This document shows, piece after piece, positions 62,363 to 64,000 of a stretch of DNA of 64,000 nucleotides. A model generated the notes under the pieces. It had not been told where the DNA came from and did not search any database. It was given only the letters and a program-made list of their open reading frames with translations. Each line of letters starts with the position of its first letter. The stretch's first letter is position 1. This stretch comes from Trichomonas vaginalis G3 (lineage: Eukaryota; Parabasalia; Trichomonadida; Trichomonadidae), in assembly GCF_026262505.1 (NCBI RefSeq), contig NC_067207.1:2178252-2242251 (forward strand), written 5' to 3'. A program made the position numbers and the translations under genes.

Positions 62363-64000
62363 ATGACGACTAACTATTTGGTGCCAAACACTAAACCGAT
62401 TAATGGAAATGTATTTCATTCATTCGAAAAGATAAATGAAATATTCGCAAAGAATGACGGTAGAAGATATTATAGAGAACTTGAAAGTTCATGCTATGAC
62501 TCTGATGCTCCATATTTTGATGATAAACAAACTCATTTAAGAATTACAAATCCGGCTCATGATGTGAACCAATTAGGTGACACATATATTAAACGTAAAG
62601 TTAAAGCAACTTTAGTTTCAAATAAAGCTTTCACATGTGATGCCGCTTTTAAATGCATGCGTTTATTCGTTGGTTATAAATCATCAAATCAAAACTTTAA
62701 GCAATTAGAAGTAGAAACCGAAAGAGGTGATGCCGGCTATCTTCAGATGGATTGTGCCCGTGAATCTTTCGCATTTGCAACATATAAACCAAAATCGGAA
62801 AGGAAAGTTAAAAAGTTTGTTCATTCATTATATAACAATGTCCAAAAATATGATAACTCAGTATGTGGTAAATATATTGACCCCTCGGAAGTTTTCAAGA
62901 GAGCAAATGAAGAAGTTGATATCACTTTTGATATGATTATTCCAGTAAACGATTTGTTAGCATTTCAGGCGTTCGACGATTATCCTAAATCATTTGGTGA
63001 TATCATTCTTAAATATTATGTTTTCAGGGATACTTTGGTATTTTGCCAAGTTGACCCGTTAAGAGTTGCTGATTTACAAAATTACGTTTATGAAAAGATA
63101 ACTGATGAAAATTATGAAAAGATTATGAATCATGTTTATAAATACGATCGCAAATTCCAACAAATCGGACTTCCTGCAAAATTAATTACAAGCTTAGCCG
63201 CTACATCTGCTGACGCAACAGTTGAAGACGTTATTATTTCATGCACAAAGATGGAAGTTTTAGAGGATAAATGTATTACACCAGGATATGGTTTAATTGA
63301 AGAATCAGTTAAAGCAATACCACGTTTATTCAGTAAGGAAGATCCATTCATGATTCCAGCTCAACATATTGACGTTCGCTCACTAAATGGAGGTTGCATC
63401 ACTCCTGAAGGTATCAGCTCTGATTTCTCATATGCTCTTCATAATGTTACAGATATTGTGTTAGCATTTCCGAAGAATGCAATGCAAAGAACAGTTTTAG
63501 AAAATCCAATGCTTCGAGGTCTTCAGGTCACTATAGATTCCAGAAACTTCCCCGATCAAGCGATGACCACAGTGGGTGACATATTCTTTACACGTATGCT
63601 TCAAGCTTCTGATTTAGATGGAGTGAATGAATGCACGGAAGAATACGAGGACTCATTAACTAGACCACTGAATGATGATAATGGCACGCCATTAGCTAGA
63701 ACATGGAAAGACCAAACTTCATTCTTATGCACTATTCCAGTTCAACGTGATGGAGCGGGTATATTCTTTGATGGATTAGAAACTTTCAACTCACAAGTTA
63801 CAGTACAAGTGAAAGCTTATCCAATCATTCAGGGTGAAAATGACACTTACTGTTCAAAGGTGACAAATCCTCCTCAGGTTTGGTTTACTAGGACTACATA
63901 TTGGACATGGACACCGGATGAAGGTTTGAAATATCATTCAACAGGTACACCACCACAGTATAGAAGTTCATATGATGAAATATTGATGAATAGAAATGTT
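62363..64000 (+). CDS. Major capsid protein candidate of Maverick element 3 (runs off window)
   Basis: Open for all 546 codons to the window edge, from MTTNYLVPNTKPINGNVFHS. Beta-rich, with IIPVNDLLAFQAFDDYPKSF and GDIILKYYVFRDTLVFCQVD, a segment that aligns by eye with the broken capsid gene of element 2. Later landmarks: SLNGGCITPEGISSDFSYAL, TVGDIFFTRMLQASD, RTWKDQTSFLCTIPVQRDG, PQVWFTRTTYWTWTPDEG. Size and pattern fit a Polinton double jelly-roll capsid. Start follows GATTTTTTTATTTCATCATA. The C-terminus is outside. Confidence 0.65.
   Translation, partial: MTTNYLVPNTKPINGNVFHSFEKINEIFAKNDGRRYYRELESSCYDSDAPYFDDKQTHLRITNPAHDVNQLGDTYIKRKVKATLVSNKAFTCDAAFKCMRLFVGYKSSNQNFKQLEVETERGDAGYLQMDCARESFAFATYKPKSERKVKKFVHSLYNNVQKYDNSVCGKYIDPSEVFKRANEEVDITFDMIIPVNDLLAFQAFDDYPKSFGDIILKYYVFRDTLVFCQVDPLRVADLQNYVYEKITDENYEKIMNHVYKYDRKFQQIGLPAKLITSLAATSADATVEDVIISCTKMEVLEDKCITPGYGLIEESVKAIPRLFSKEDPFMIPAQHIDVRSLNGGCITPEGISSDFSYALHNVTDIVLAFPKNAMQRTVLENPMLRGLQVTIDSRNFPDQAMTTVGDIFFTRMLQASDLDGVNECTEEYEDSLTRPLNDDNGTPLARTWKDQTSFLCTIPVQRDGAGIFFDGLETFNSQVTVQVKAYPIIQGENDTYCSKVTNPPQVWFTRTTYWTWTPDEGLKYHSTGTPPQYRSSYDEILMNRNV

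Larger units (their letters stand above)
60193..64000. mobile_element. Maverick/Polinton element 3, different lineage, runs off the window
   Basis: Six genes with Maverick character: two small proteins, a minus-strand protein, two MAAGFFK-type peptides and an open capsid-like gene. Sequence is only distantly related to elements 1 and 2, with more A/T and shorter spacers. Genes are preceded by TTTATTT..TTC.TA.AA strings. In the visible part about one break; otherwise open, so it may be younger or better preserved. Left edge unclear, right edge outside the window. Treated as a fossil. Confidence 0.65.

Overview
The window is AT-rich, with intron-poor long reading frames, dense young DNA transposons and several Maverick/Polinton virus-like elements. 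That combination suggests a parabasalid, most likely a trichomonad (Trichomonas vaginalis or Tritrichomonas type). This is inferred from gene style and element content; no rRNA or other diagnostic gene is present.

Layout. 1-2.9 kb: 3' part of a MULE transposase gene whose fuller second copy, at 21.4-24.6 kb, begins with FYRN/FYRC domains. 3.8-6.8 kb: a Kolobok-type DNA transposon with TTAA target duplications. 6.9-17.05 kb: a Maverick (element 1) cut by a 100-N assembly gap; its right half carries a protein-primed DNA polymerase B, integrase, a tail-collar-like fibre protein, pVI-like peptides and a Dam-type methyltransferase. 17.9-20.5 kb: a 24-bp minisatellite with an 837-bp higher-order period. 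20.57-24.85 kb: the second FYR-MULE with long inverted ends. 25.9-28.9 kb: a second Kolobok. 28.98-52.35 kb: a complete-ended 23.4 kb Maverick (element 2) flanked by the 6-bp duplication CATAGA. 53.1-59.9 kb: two unbroken genes that look like host genes. 60.2 kb to the edge: a third, distinct Maverick (element 3) whose major capsid gene runs off the window.

Bases 1-8064 repeat 22039-30127 almost exactly (MULE, Kolobok and Maverick left end in the same order). The left half of element 1 may therefore be a second contig of the element 2 locus placed next to the right half of a different Maverick; the mismatched flanks (CATAGA left, CAACAA right) fit that.

Element 2 holds a virion and replication set on the plus strand: coiled-coil protein, major capsid, penton-like protein, SF3 helicase, packaging ATPase. 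A 7 kb minus-strand accessory block follows (39.5-46 kb). Its KilA-N, T5orf172 (GIY-YIG-like) and unknown genes are each embedded in repeated leader and palindrome sequences. I see no polymerase B in element 2. The integrase/fibre/pVI/methyltransferase module at its right end is shared with element 1. Both elements are treated as fossils: element 1 looks broken about ten times, element 2 more than twenty times; element 3 is mostly open in the part seen.

The strongest leads are the repeat-bounded accessory cassette block, the FYR-domain/MULE fusion, the phage-type fibre in a Maverick, palindromic bidirectional start regions, and the likely scaffold chimera.
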